64,000 nucleotides of DNA, from contig DASVEE010000075.1 in assembly GCA_036380735.1 (NCBI GenBank), forward strand, positions 1-64,000. Direction: 5' to 3'. The notes beneath the pieces were generated by a model, which worked only from the letters and a program-made list of their open reading frames with translations, was not told the DNA's origin and ran no database searches. This DNA is from DASVEE01 sp036380735. Its GTDB lineage: Bacteria; Acidobacteriota; Thermoanaerobaculia; Gp7-AA8. This document shows, piece by piece, positions 1 to 9,294 of the stretch. The translations under genes and the position numbers were made by a program. The stretch's first letter is position 1. Each line of letters begins with the position of its first letter.

Positions 1-2268
1 AGCGAGACGGCGCCGGTGGCCGGGCCGTCGCTCGGGGCTGCCGCGGCCGAAGACGTGGGCCGTCTCGTCGACCGGCTGCTCCTCCAGCGCTACGCGCACC
101 CGAGCCTGGTCGTGAACGACGACGCCGAAGTCATCGAGTTCCGCGGGGACCTCCAGCCCTGGCTCGCGCCGGCATCGGGAACCCCCAGCTTCAAAGTCGC
201 GAAACTCCTGCACCCCGACCTGCTCATGGACGTCCGCACGGCCTTGTTCAAAGCGCGGCACGGCGGCACACCGGTGCGCCGCGAACGGCTGACGTTCAGG
301 CGCGGAAGCGAGGCGCAGCTCGTCGACGTCGAGGTCATCCCCGCGGCACGCTCCGCCCACGACCGCGTCTTCATCATCACCTTCGAGCGGGTGGCCGCTT
401 CCCCCGAGCCGGAGCCGGCCGCCCGCCGCGGGCGGCGGGATCGAGGCGAGAACGAGCGCCTGCAGCAGGAGCTGCTGGCCGCGCGCGACTACATGACCCA
501 TCTCACCAGCGAGCACGAGCAGTCCGACTCGGCGCTCAATGCCACGAGCGAAGAGCTGCAGTCGGCGAACGAAGAGCTGCAGAGCACCATCGAGGAGCTC
601 GAAACGGCGAAGGAAGAGCTGCAGTCGACCAACGAGGAGCTGTCGACGCTCAACGACGAGCTGCGCATCCGCAACGCCGATCTCGTCGTCCTCGGCGACG
701 ACCTGATGAATCTGCTCTCCTCGATCGACACGCCCGTGATCATGGTCGATCGCGACATGGTCATCCGCCTCTTCAACCCCACGGCGGAGCGGCTCTTCAG
801 TTTCCGGCAAACCGACGCGGGGAGACCGATCAGTGCGTTCAAACCGCTGATGGACCTTCCCGACCTCGGGGACATGCTCCGCCGCGTGATGGAGACGCCG
901 GCCATCGTCGACAGCGAAGTGCAATCGCACGACGGGCGCTGGTATTCACTCCGCGTGCGGCCTTACCGTTCCAGCCGCAACGAGATCGCCGGTGCGGTCA
1001 TCACTCTGGTCGACATCCACGATCTGCGGTCGGCGCTGACGAGTGCCGAGGAATCGCGCGATTTCGCCGAGGGTGCGCGGACGACCGCCGAGGTTGCGCG
1101 GGCGGAAGCGCTCGATGCGAATCGCGTCAAGGATGAATTCCTCTCGACCTTGTCGCACGAGCTGCGCACGCCGATGACGTCGATCCTCGGCTGGGCGCAG
1201 ATGATGCGCTTGTTGAAGCTCGATGAGGAGACGATGGCCACGGCCGTGGCGACGATCGAGCGCGGCACGTACGCGCAGATCCGTCTCATCGACGACCTGC
1301 TCGACATCTCGCGCATCACCAGCGGGCGGCTCCGGCTGGAGGAGCGCTTGTTTCGTCTGCCTGCTCTCGTCACCGAGACGCTCGACGTCATCCGGCCGGC
1401 AGTCACGGCCAAAGAGATCGCGGTGCGCGCGGACCTCGACCGGGCGCCGGCCATGCTGTACGGCGACCCGGACCGCCTGCGGCAGGTGATCTGGAATCTG
1501 TTGAGCAACGCGGTCAAGTTCACCCCGTCCGGCGGCTCGATCGAGGTGGAGGTTTTCCAGTCCGGGGGAGCGGCCGTCCTCCGCGTTGGCGATTCGGGCG
1601 AAGGCATCGCACCCGAGTTCCTGCCGCGGGTGTTCGAGCGATTCTGGCAGGGAGACACCGGCAGCAGGCGGGAGAAGCCGGGGCTCGGTCTCGGACTGGC
1701 CATTTCCAAATACGTCGTCGATCTCCATGGCGGCACGATCGAGGCGGAGAGCGGTGGCCGCGCACGCGGCGCGACCTTCACCGTCACGCTGCCGCTCGTC
1801 AAGTCAGCCGGCATGGACGAGCTCGCGGTGCCGCACGCCGCGGCCCTCGGCGTCGCTGAACTGCCTCGCCTCGACGGCATGACCGTGCTGGCGGTCGATG
1901 ACGATCCCGATTCGCTGAAGCTCGTGTGCGTCGCGCTCGGGCAGTGCGGCGCCACAGTGCTCGAAGCCACATCGGTGGCCGCGGCGATGAGCCATCTGGA
2001 GCAGGCCGCGCCCGATGTGATCATCAGCGACATCGCCATGCCCACCGAGGACGGCATCGATCTGATCCGCCAGGTGCGCGCGCTCGATGGTCCCGCCAGC
2101 AAGGTGCCGATGCTCGCGCTGACCGCCTTCACGTCGGACGACGACCGTCGCCGCATCCTGGGAGCCGGCTTCAACGCCTACCTGGCCAAGCCGGTGGCAC
2201 CGGTGGCGTTGATGCACGCCCTCGCGACCATGAAGGACGGGGAGGGGTCGCCGTCGACGGGGATGTAG
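1..2268 (+). CDS. Hybrid sensor histidine kinase, C-terminal part of a CheB/CheR-PAS-type fusion (5' partial)
   Basis: The frame is open from the first base, so the gene starts outside the window; the GTG at 16 is probably internal. Visible parts (numbered from base 1): the segment that normally follows the CheR domain in CheB/CheR-PAS kinases (LLLQRYAHPSLVVN, residues about 20-130), a coiled coil of repeated EELQS(T/A)NEEL heptads (about 150-230), a PAS domain (240-340), a HisKA domain with LSHELRTP and phospho-acceptor His386, a HATPase domain (485-600, with GLGLGLAIS) and a C-terminal receiver with Asp677 in IISDIAMP and the conserved Lys in LAKPV. Such fusions sense a signal through PAS and pass phosphate from His to Asp. 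CheB and CheR domains are inferred for the missing part. A 9-bp repeat array follows the stop. Confidence 0.9.
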   Translation, partial: SETAPVAGPSLGAAAAEDVGRLVDRLLLQRYAHPSLVVNDDAEVIEFRGDLQPWLAPASGTPSFKVAKLLHPDLLMDVRTALFKARHGGTPVRRERLTFRRGSEAQLVDVEVIPAARSAHDRVFIITFERVAASPEPEPAARRGRRDRGENERLQQELLAARDYMTHLTSEHEQSDSALNATSEELQSANEELQSTIEELETAKEELQSTNEELSTLNDELRIRNADLVVLGDDLMNLLSSIDTPVIMVDRDMVIRLFNPTAERLFSFRQTDAGRPISAFKPLMDLPDLGDMLRRVMETPAIVDSEVQSHDGRWYSLRVRPYRSSRNEIAGAVITLVDIHDLRSALTSAEESRDFAEGARTTAEVARAEALDANRVKDEFLSTLSHELRTPMTSILGWAQMMRLLKLDEETMATAVATIERGTYAQIRLIDDLLDISRITSGRLRLEERLFRLPALVTETLDVIRPAVTAKEIAVRADLDRAPAMLYGDPDRLRQVIWNLLSNAVKFTPSGGSIEVEVFQSGGAAVLRVGDSGEGIAPEFLPRVFERFWQGDTGSRREKPGLGLGLAISKYVVDLHGGTIEAESGGRARGATFTVTLPLVKSAGMDELAVPHAAALGVAELPRLDGMTVLAVDDDPDSLKLVCVALGQCGATVLEATSVAAAMSHLEQAAPDVIISDIAMPTEDGIDLIRQVRALDGPASKVPMLALTAFTSDDDRRRILGAGFNAYLAKPVAPVALMHALATMKDGEGSPSTGM

Positions 2269-2278
2269 GTGCGGTACG

Positions 2279-2322
2279 GAGAACGATCGGACCTGTAGGA
2301 CAGATAGGACGCATAGGACGGA
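2279..2322 (+). repeat. 9-bp repeat array (GGACNNATA family), single arm
   Basis: Starts 11 bases after the kinase stop with GAGAACGATCGGACC and continues as four 9-bp units. Only the forward arm is present. It is the first copy of a family found throughout the window, mostly just downstream of stop codons. Nothing else is recognisable between 2269 and 2432. Confidence 0.85.
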
Positions 2323-2432
2323 GTTGCTGCCGCTTGTCTGGCCTCTCATGGGACCGGCGCAGCGCACTGCGCGCGCGCGAATTCTGTCACCATCATAATT
2401 CCGCAGCGATATACTGCCGCCCCGACGCGGCA

Positions 2433-3581
2433 ATGGCGCTTCAGCACGCAACGCACGACGCCTGGCGCGATGTATATCTCGACGTCTCGGCGATTCTCGC
2501 GCGGCAAACCTCCTTCGAGGCTGCCGCGCCGGCGCTGCTCCGCACGCTCGCCGGAGCCCTCGGCTGGGACGCCGCTGCCGTCTGGCTACCGCTCGATGAG
2601 GACTCCCGCCAGCTCGTCTGCCGCGCGGTCTGGAGTGCCACCGCGCTCGACTGCACGGCGTTCTCCGCGATTCTGGCGACCGAGGTGCATCGCTGCGCGG
2701 AAGCGCGCTGGGTGGACGAGGGCGGCGCGTTCCCCCTGCTCAGCGGGCGTGAGTCCGTGGGCGTCGTGCAGTGGTTCGGCCGGGCCGGGCGTCGCGGCGC
2801 TCCGGCGGAGCGCGACCTCCTCCTGCACGTCGGCAGCCTCGCCGGCCTGTTCCTCGAGTCGCGGCGCTTCAGCCACGAACTGGAGGAAGCACGCCGCATC
2901 AGCAGCCTCGGGCGCCTGGCCTCGGTGATGGCTCACGAGTTCGGCAACGTGCTGATGGGGATCGCCAGCTTCGCCGAATACCTGCGCCGTCACGCCACGA
3001 CGAGCGCGATGGAGGCGGCCGCCGGCCAGATCCAGCGCTCGCTGAACCGTGGACGGAAGCTGACGGACGACATCCTCCGCTTCTCGCGCAACGTCGAGCC
3101 GGTGCTCGCCGAGATCGACGTCGCGGCGTGGCTCGAGACGTTCCTGCCCGAGGCGGTGGCGTTGGCGGGGAGCCGCGTGCGGCTGCAGGTCGAGGAGGGG
3201 CTCGTCATTCAGGGGGATGTCGCCCAGCTCAATCAGGTGCTGGTGAACCTCGTCCTGAACGCGCGGGACGCGTCGCCGGCCGATGCGCCGATCGTCATCG
3301 CCGCGAGGGCCACGACGGCGAGCGGAGGAGACTCGGTCGAGGTCGCGGTGCTCGATCGTGGAGGCGGCATCCCGGAGGACGTGCGCGACCGGATCTTCGA
3401 GCCGCTCTTCACCACGAAGCCCGCGGGACACGGTATCGGGCTGGCGGTGGTGCAACGCATCGTGCGCGCGCACAACGGCCTCGTTCGGGTGCGCAGCGAA
3501 AGCGGCATCGGCACGGAGTTCCGTATTCTCCTGCCGGCGGAGATTGCCGGACGCGCCGGTGGTCGAGAGCGGCCGTCCTGA
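2433..3581 (+). CDS. GAF-like sensor histidine kinase
   Basis: 382 aa, starting at ATG 2433; the frame stays open upstream but the recognisable protein begins here. Residues 1-150 look like a GAF-type sensor fold (aromatic/aliphatic strands, no clear cofactor Cys). Then come a DHp helix with VMAHEFGNVLMG (His168), an ATP-binding domain with an N box (NQVLVNLVLNARD, about 264), a G1 box (DRGGGIPE, about 308) and GHGIGLAVV (about 331). No membrane segment and no receiver, so it is a soluble kinase needing a separate partner. The NVLM sequence after the phospho-His recurs in the two kinases downstream, which suggests local duplication of one DHp type. Confidence 0.85.
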   Translation: MALQHATHDAWRDVYLDVSAILARQTSFEAAAPALLRTLAGALGWDAAAVWLPLDEDSRQLVCRAVWSATALDCTAFSAILATEVHRCAEARWVDEGGAFPLLSGRESVGVVQWFGRAGRRGAPAERDLLLHVGSLAGLFLESRRFSHELEEARRISSLGRLASVMAHEFGNVLMGIASFAEYLRRHATTSAMEAAAGQIQRSLNRGRKLTDDILRFSRNVEPVLAEIDVAAWLETFLPEAVALAGSRVRLQVEEGLVIQGDVAQLNQVLVNLVLNARDASPADAPIVIAARATTASGGDSVEVAVLDRGGGIPEDVRDRIFEPLFTTKPAGHGIGLAVVQRIVRAHNGLVRVRSESGIGTEFRILLPAEIAGRAGGRERPS

Positions 3582-3661
3582 CCGGCCACGCTCACGCGAC
3601 GATGGAAAAGGTTTTCTTTACGTACAGAGGGGCGGCAGGTAGCATTTCGCCGTTCCCGCGA

Positions 3662-4048
3662 ATGAACGAAATGGATCTTTCGAGTCTGGTCGACGCCGTG
3701 CGCCTCGCGCACGCGCAGGCGGTGGAGCTCGCGCGTGCGGGCCTCTCGCCGCTGGACGCGCTGGAGAAGCAGCAGCGCCTGCTCGAGGAGCTGAGCGCAT
3801 GCATCGGCCGGACGCGCGCGCAGAAGGCGATCGTCGCGGAGCTGCTGTCGGATCGCATGAACAACATGCTGATGGCCGTGCAGACCGCCACCGACCTGCT
3901 GCGCCGCCCCCCGGACGCCGCCGAATGCGAAGACCTCCGCCGCCGCCTGCTGACCACCATCGACAGCGGTAGAGAATCTTTGCGGCGGATTCACGCGGGG
4001 CTGGCGGAACTGGGTAACGGGGAACGATGGGACGAATGGGACCTATAG
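3662..4048 (+). CDS. DHp-like helical protein without phospho-acceptor His or ATPase domain
   Basis: 128 aa from ATG 3662 (ATG 3602 is in frame and would add 20 residues; neither has a good ribosome site). Residues 60-115 resemble the DHp helical hairpin of the neighbouring kinases: SDRMNNMLMAVQTATDLL lines up with AHEFNNVLMSILPFAELL, followed by a second helix with an Arg/Gly turn. The phospho-acceptor His is replaced by Asp64 and no ATP-binding domain follows. It may dimerise with, or dock on, one of the adjacent kinases; that is inference. The last residues (GNGERWDEWDL) and the TAG stop are encoded by the 9-bp repeat array, so the original C-terminus was probably shorter. Confidence 0.65.
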   Translation: MNEMDLSSLVDAVRLAHAQAVELARAGLSPLDALEKQQRLLEELSACIGRTRAQKAIVAELLSDRMNNMLMAVQTATDLLRRPPDAAECEDLRRRLLTTIDSGRESLRRIHAGLAELGNGERWDEWDL

Positions 4049-4137
4049 GACGAATAGGACCCGCCACCCGGGTGAAGTTGCCGCCGTCCTATCTGTCCTA
4101 TAGGTCCTATTCGTCCTATTGGTCCTATGGTTTCCCT
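4018..4137. repeat. Palindromic pair of 9-bp repeat arrays
   Basis: Forward arm 4018-4062 begins GGGGAACGATGGGAC. A spacer follows, then the reverse arm 4084-4137 of CCTAT-type units. The arms are largely complementary and could form a long hairpin. The forward arm overlaps the end of the 128-aa gene and supplies its stop codon. The rest of 4138-4271 shows no clear feature. Confidence 0.85.
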
Positions 4138-4271
4138 GTCCGCTTTCCGGACGCTTTTCATCGATCAAACAGCGGCGCAGACCGCACAGCGCGGCTAAGC
4201 ACCCTTCCCTCCGTCACTTAGCTGATCCACACCCCCGGCACGGTTCTTGGCTTAGGTGCCAGCGGGTCTTC

Positions 4272-7200
4272 ATGTCTACTGAGTCGTCCGATACGGTCGC
4301 CCTTTTCTTTTGTACGCAGGAAGAGGGGGAAGCGATCCGCTTGCAGATTGCGAGCTGGGGGGCTGAAGTCGTGCTCGAAACGTTCGACGCGACCGAGGCC
4401 GACAGCGTCGCGTTCGACTTCGCGGTGATTGGCTCCGCGATCGCCAGCCGGCGCGCGGTCGTGACGGCGTTTCTGGAGAAACTGCGCGTGCCGGCGCTGC
4501 TGCTGCTCGCGAATCCCGGCGACGAGTCGTACCTCAGCGACGATCTCGCCGCGCTCTCGCTCGCGGAGCTGCATCGGCTGCCGTTCGTCATGCGGCGCGA
4601 GCTCCGCCTGCACCGCACGGAGAAGGCGCTACGCGAGAGCGAGCGCCGCTACCGGCAACTGATCGACCAGGCGCAGGAAGGTGTCTGGGTCGTCGACGCG
4701 GCAGGGAAAACCACGTTCGTGAACGAGAAGATGGCGGAGATGCTCGGCTGTTCCGCGGACGCGCTGCAGGGGCTTCCGATTTTCGACTTCATCGTTGACG
4801 AGATGCGCCATGTGGCCGTGCGCAATCTTCACCGCCGGCCGAACGAGCCGGCGGAGGCCCAGGATTTCCGCTTCCGGCGCCGGAGCGGCGGCTTCTTCTG
4901 GGGACTGCTGTCAACGTCGCCGCTGTTTGATGAGCTCGGGCGCTATCACGGCACGCTCGTGCTGATCTCCGACATCACCGCGCGCAAGGAAGTGGAAGCG
5001 ACGCTGCGCCGCCGGGAGACGCAGCTTTCGATGGCGCAGGAGCTCGCGTCGCTCGGAAGCTGGGAGTGGGATCTGGTGGCGAACCGGATCACCGGCGCGC
5101 CCGAGCTGCGCCGGCTGCTGAACGTGGAGACCTCACGCCCGATCCGCCTGCATCACGTCATCTCGCTCATTCACCCGGAGGACGTTCGCGGCGTTTGCGA
5201 CGCCGCCGAGCGCGCGGTGGCCGCGCGCTCGCTGTTCGAGCTGGAGTGGCGGATCGTGCGCGAGAACGGCGCGATCGCACACGTTCACGCGCGAGCCCAC
5301 GTGGTTTGCGACGAGCGTGGCACGCCGCTGCGACTCAGTGGCATGGTGCAGGACATCACGCTGCGCAAGGCCGCCGAGCGGGCGTTGCAGGCGAGCGAGG
5401 AGCGGTATCGGAATCTCGTCGCGCGGATCCCCGACGTTGCCTGGACCGCGGACGACAAGTCGCTGCAGTTCATGAGCCCGAACATCGAGCGGCTCATCGG
5501 CTACACATCCGAGGAGATTCTCGCCGGCGGCCACGACCTGTGGGCGAGCCGCGTCCATCCCGCGGACCGCGACGCGATGTTCGGCGCGTATCACGAGATG
5601 TACCGCCGCGGCGTCGGCGCGGAATACGAAGTCGAGTTCCGCTTTCAGCGGAAGGACGGCCGCTGGATCTGGATGCAGGAGCGCGCCGCCGTCAACCTGG
5701 AGAGCGATTCGTCGCTGCGTGCGTTCGGCGTGCTGGTCGACGTCACGGATCGCCGCGCGGCCGAGGAGGCGCTGCGCGATTCGGAAAACCGCTACCGCAC
5801 GCTCGTCGATCAGGCGCACGACATCATCTTCTCCATCGACATCGACGGCCACTTCGTGTCGTTGAATCCGGCGTTCGAGGCAATCACCGGCTGGAAGGCA
5901 GGCGACTGGATCGGCCGCCACTTCGAAGAGATCTTCGTGGCGGAGTCGGTCCCGGTTGCGTTCGATCATTTCGCGGACGTGATCAACGGCGGCGGGAAGC
6001 GCACGGTCGTGACGTACAAGGTGAAGTGCCGCGACGGCGGCGTGGTGATGATCGAGACGACCGCGCAGGCGCTCGTCGCCGGTGGGGAAGTGGTCGGCAC
6101 GATCGGCATCGGCCGCGATGTGACGCGCCGCCGTGCAGCCGAGGCGGAGCAGGAGCGCGAGAAGCGTCTGGCCAGCCTCGGGCAGCTCGCCGCTTCCGTC
6201 GCTCACGAGTTCAACAACGTGCTGATGAGCATCCTCCCGTTCGCGGAGCTGCTGCGGCGGCGCGTGACCGGCGACGAGCGCGTGGAGATCGCCACGAAGC
6301 ACATCATGCAGGCCGTCCGCCGCGGACGGCAGATCTCGCAGGAAGTGCTGCGCTTCTCGCGTCCGGCGAATCCGGAGCTGTCGGCACTCGAGGTCAACGA
6401 CTGGCTCGCCGACTTCACGCGCGAAGCCGCGGCGCTGCTCGGGCCGAAGTACCGCCTCCAGTCGCACACGCTCGCGCAGGACGCGATCTACATCGAGGCC
6501 GATCGCGCGCTGCTCGAACAGGTGGCGACGAACCTCGTCATCAACGCGCGTGACGCGATGCCCGGCGGCGGCAACGTGACGCTGGAAGTGCGCCGCGGCA
6601 GCGATCCGGAGCACATCGAGCTCGCCGTGCGCGACGACGGCCCCGGCATCAAGCCGGAGATCCTCGAGCGCATCTTCGATCCGCTCTTCACCACCAAACC
6701 CTCCGGCAACGGCCTCGGGCTGACGATCGCGTATCAGGCGATGTCGCTGCAGCGCGGCACGCTCCGCGTGACGAGCGCGCCGGGCGAGGGGAGCACTTTC
6801 GCGATGGTCTTCCGAACGGCGCAGCCGCTGGAGGCGGAGGAGCCGCGCGCGGCGGTCACCGCGGTGCGGCGGCGCGTGCTGCTCGTCGAGGACGACGAAT
6901 CCGTCGGCGAAGGCATCCGCACGCTGCTCGTCGATGAAGGCTTCGACGTCCGCCTCGTCATGCGCGGCCTGGAAGCTCCCGACGCCATCGCCGAGTTCGC
7001 GCCGGACGTCGTGCTGCTCGACGTCAATCTGCCGGACATCAGCGGCCTGGAGGTGTACGAGCGGCTGCATGACCGCTGGCCGGCGATGCCGGTGATTTTC
7101 TCGACAGGTCACGCCGACGCCAGCGCGCTCGACGACGTCCGCCGCCGGCAGGTGCCGTCGATCATGAAGCCCTACGAGATCGGAGAGCTGCTCGAACTGA

Positions 7201-7283
7201 TGGAAAAGAGCTGCACGGCATTGGTCGAACCGCGCAGCATGCACAGCCACACGAGTCGTGATGAGCGGGTGGTGGCGCAGTGA
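4272..7283 (+). CDS. Multi-PAS hybrid sensor histidine kinase with C-terminal receiver
   Basis: 1003 aa from ATG 4272. In order: an N-terminal receiver-like segment (residues 8-105) without an obvious phosphorylatable Asp, four PAS/PAC units (about 123-245, 251-375, 375-500, 505-625, each opening with a SE-RYR-L helix or similar), a DHp helix with SVAHEFNNVLMS (His645), an ATP-binding domain (about 745-855, DDGPGIKPE and GNGLGLTIA) and a receiver with Asp917 in VVLLDVNLP and Lys in IMKPYE. No membrane span, so it is probably a cytoplasmic sensor. Its stop overlaps the next kinase start (GTGA), so the two are probably translationally coupled and may signal together. Confidence 0.9.
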   Translation: MSTESSDTVALFFCTQEEGEAIRLQIASWGAEVVLETFDATEADSVAFDFAVIGSAIASRRAVVTAFLEKLRVPALLLLANPGDESYLSDDLAALSLAELHRLPFVMRRELRLHRTEKALRESERRYRQLIDQAQEGVWVVDAAGKTTFVNEKMAEMLGCSADALQGLPIFDFIVDEMRHVAVRNLHRRPNEPAEAQDFRFRRRSGGFFWGLLSTSPLFDELGRYHGTLVLISDITARKEVEATLRRRETQLSMAQELASLGSWEWDLVANRITGAPELRRLLNVETSRPIRLHHVISLIHPEDVRGVCDAAERAVAARSLFELEWRIVRENGAIAHVHARAHVVCDERGTPLRLSGMVQDITLRKAAERALQASEERYRNLVARIPDVAWTADDKSLQFMSPNIERLIGYTSEEILAGGHDLWASRVHPADRDAMFGAYHEMYRRGVGAEYEVEFRFQRKDGRWIWMQERAAVNLESDSSLRAFGVLVDVTDRRAAEEALRDSENRYRTLVDQAHDIIFSIDIDGHFVSLNPAFEAITGWKAGDWIGRHFEEIFVAESVPVAFDHFADVINGGGKRTVVTYKVKCRDGGVVMIETTAQALVAGGEVVGTIGIGRDVTRRRAAEAEQEREKRLASLGQLAASVAHEFNNVLMSILPFAELLRRRVTGDERVEIATKHIMQAVRRGRQISQEVLRFSRPANPELSALEVNDWLADFTREAAALLGPKYRLQSHTLAQDAIYIEADRALLEQVATNLVINARDAMPGGGNVTLEVRRGSDPEHIELAVRDDGPGIKPEILERIFDPLFTTKPSGNGLGLTIAYQAMSLQRGTLRVTSAPGEGSTFAMVFRTAQPLEAEEPRAAVTAVRRRVLLVEDDESVGEGIRTLLVDEGFDVRLVMRGLEAPDAIAEFAPDVVLLDVNLPDISGLEVYERLHDRWPAMPVIFSTGHADASALDDVRRRQVPSIMKPYEIGELLELMEKSCTALVEPRSMHSHTSRDERVVAQ

Positions 7284-9163
7284 GCGCGGCGCCGCACCTC
7301 CCGCTCCCATCCCCTTACGAAGCGCTGTTCCAGTTGATGCCGGTGCCGGCGTACACCTGGAGCCACATGGGCGACGACTTCGTGCTCGTCGACTGCAACG
7401 CCGCCGCGAGGGAGCTCACGGAGGGCCGCATCGGCGAATGGTTGGGGCGCACCTCGCGCGAGATGTTCGCCGACGCGCCCGACATCGCGGAGGCGATCGC
7501 GACGTGCGGCCGCGAGCGGCGCTCGCTGCGGGAGCAGCGGCGTCACCGCATGCGCGCCACCGACGCGATGATCGACATGCTGGTGACGTACACCTGGGTC
7601 CCCACCGACCACGTCATCGTGTTCACCGAGGACATCACGCACGCGCAGGAAGCGCTCCGCAGCAGTGAAGAGCAGCACCGGCTGCTCATCGAGAACGTCT
7701 CCGACGTCGTCATCGTCCTCACCGGCAGCGGCGAGATCCGCTTCGCCAGTCCGTCGGTCGAGAAGGCGCTCGGCTACGCGCCGTCGGAGATGGCGGGCGC
7801 GCTGCTCATGGAGATCCTCGAGCCGGACGACATCGCCGCCGTGACCGAAGTGCTGCGCGCGCTGCGCCGCAACCTCGGCACGAGCAAGAGCGTGACGGTG
7901 CGCATGCGCCATCGCGACGGCAGCCTGCGGGTGCTCGACGTCGTCGCGCGCGGCCGCGTCGACAATGGCGGCGAGCTCGAGCTGATCGCCTCGGCGCGTG
8001 ACGTGACGGATCGCAATCTCCTCACCGCCCAGCTCGAGCAGGCGGAGCGTCTCTCCAGCCTCGGACGGCTCGCCGCGACGATCGCGCACGAAATGAACAA
8101 CGTGCTGATGGGCATCCAGCCATTCGGCGAGATGATCCAGAAGCGCACGCTCAACGACGAAGTGCTGCAGAACGCGGCGCAGCAGATCCGTCGCTCCGTG
8201 CAGCGCGGCCGCCGCGTGACGCAGGAGATCCTCCGCTTCACCAGCCCCACGAGGCCCGACCTCCAGCCGATCGATCCGAACGAGCTGCTCGAGTCGCTGC
8301 TGGCCGAGGCGCGCGGGCTGCTCGGGCCGTCGATCGAGCTGCTCTTCGTGCCGCTCGCCGATTCCGTGCACATCCTCGGCGACCGCGAGCAGTTGCTGCA
8401 GATCTTCACGAACCTGCTGCTGAACGCGCGCGACGCGATCGACGGCGCGGGGCGCGTCACGATCGCGCTACGCAACGAGCGGCACGACGCCTCCTTCCGC
8501 TTCGGCGTCGTGCGCGACACGCATCGCTACGTGCACGTCGCCATCTCGGACACCGGCCGCGGCATCAGTCCCGAGTCGCTGCCGCGCATCTTCGAGCCGC
8601 TCTTCACGACGAAGCGCAGCGGCACGGGCCTCGGCCTGGCCATCGTGCATCAATGCATCACGCAGAACGGCGGCCAGATCTTCGTCGAGAGCCGCGTCGA
8701 CGCCGGCACGACGTTCCACCTGTTCCTCCCGCTGATCAAGTCGACTCCGACCGCGCACGGTGAGCCGGCGCACGCGAGCAGCCTCCCGTCGCAGCGCCGC
8801 GTGCTCCTCGTCGAGGACGAGCCCTCCGTCGCCCTCGGCACCAGCGCTCTCCTGGAGATGGAAGGCTTCGTCGTCAGCCTCGTCGGCACCGGCGCGGAAG
8901 CGCTCGAAGAGATCGACGGCTTCATGCCGGACATCATCGTCCTCGACGTCGGCCTGCCGGACATCTCCGGCCTCGAGCTCCACGAAATCATCGCCACCCG
9001 CTGGCCCTCGATCGCCGTGATCGTCTCCACCGGCCACGGCGACGACCTCCGCGTGCGCGAGTTCCGCGCCAGCGGCCTGAAGGCGGGTTTTCTGATGAAG
9101 CCCTACGGCATCGAAGAATTGGTGGAGGAAATTGCACGCGTGTCGGCGCCGGGGCGCAGGTAG
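7280..9163 (+). CDS. PAS hybrid sensor histidine kinase with C-terminal receiver
   Basis: 627 aa; the GTG start at 7280 overlaps the TGA of the preceding kinase by 4 bases. Two PAS domains (about 12-125 and 129-250), a DHp helix with TIAHEMNNVLMG (His270), an ATP-binding domain (SDTGRGISPE, GTGLGLAIV) and a receiver with Asp556 in IIVLDVGLP and Lys in LMKPYG. The layout is the same as its upstream neighbour with two PAS units fewer, so the pair probably arose by duplication. No DNA-binding output domain is encoded nearby; the output may pass through the receivers to a regulator elsewhere. Confidence 0.9.
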   Translation: MSAAPHLPLPSPYEALFQLMPVPAYTWSHMGDDFVLVDCNAAARELTEGRIGEWLGRTSREMFADAPDIAEAIATCGRERRSLREQRRHRMRATDAMIDMLVTYTWVPTDHVIVFTEDITHAQEALRSSEEQHRLLIENVSDVVIVLTGSGEIRFASPSVEKALGYAPSEMAGALLMEILEPDDIAAVTEVLRALRRNLGTSKSVTVRMRHRDGSLRVLDVVARGRVDNGGELELIASARDVTDRNLLTAQLEQAERLSSLGRLAATIAHEMNNVLMGIQPFGEMIQKRTLNDEVLQNAAQQIRRSVQRGRRVTQEILRFTSPTRPDLQPIDPNELLESLLAEARGLLGPSIELLFVPLADSVHILGDREQLLQIFTNLLLNARDAIDGAGRVTIALRNERHDASFRFGVVRDTHRYVHVAISDTGRGISPESLPRIFEPLFTTKRSGTGLGLAIVHQCITQNGGQIFVESRVDAGTTFHLFLPLIKSTPTAHGEPAHASSLPSQRRVLLVEDEPSVALGTSALLEMEGFVVSLVGTGAEALEEIDGFMPDIIVLDVGLPDISGLELHEIIATRWPSIAVIVSTGHGDDLRVREFRASGLKAGFLMKPYGIEELVEEIARVSAPGRR

Positions 9164-9167
9164 GACG

Positions 9168-9294
9168 TGGGAACGATAGGACGAATAGGACCTATAGGAC
9201 GGATAGGACGAATAGGACACAGACGCTGCGCCGCGCGCAGCTGTTCGTCCCATTTGCCTATCCGTCCTATAGGTCCTATTCGTTCTATCGTTCC
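9168..9294. repeat. Convergent pair of 9-bp repeat arrays
   Basis: Forward arm 9168-9219 starts GTGGGAACGATAGG just after the kinase stop. Reverse arm 9246-9294 ends at the 3' end of the minus-strand membrane-protein gene and supplies its last codons and TAG. The arms are nearly complementary. A bidirectional 3'-end (termination or mRNA-protecting) role fits the position; no T-run terminator is seen. Confidence 0.85.

Noticed and set aside
9168..9294. Classical rho-independent terminators at the 9-bp palindromes
   Set aside because: The arms can pair but no T run follows; true terminators in this window (39581, 43693, 53649) look different.
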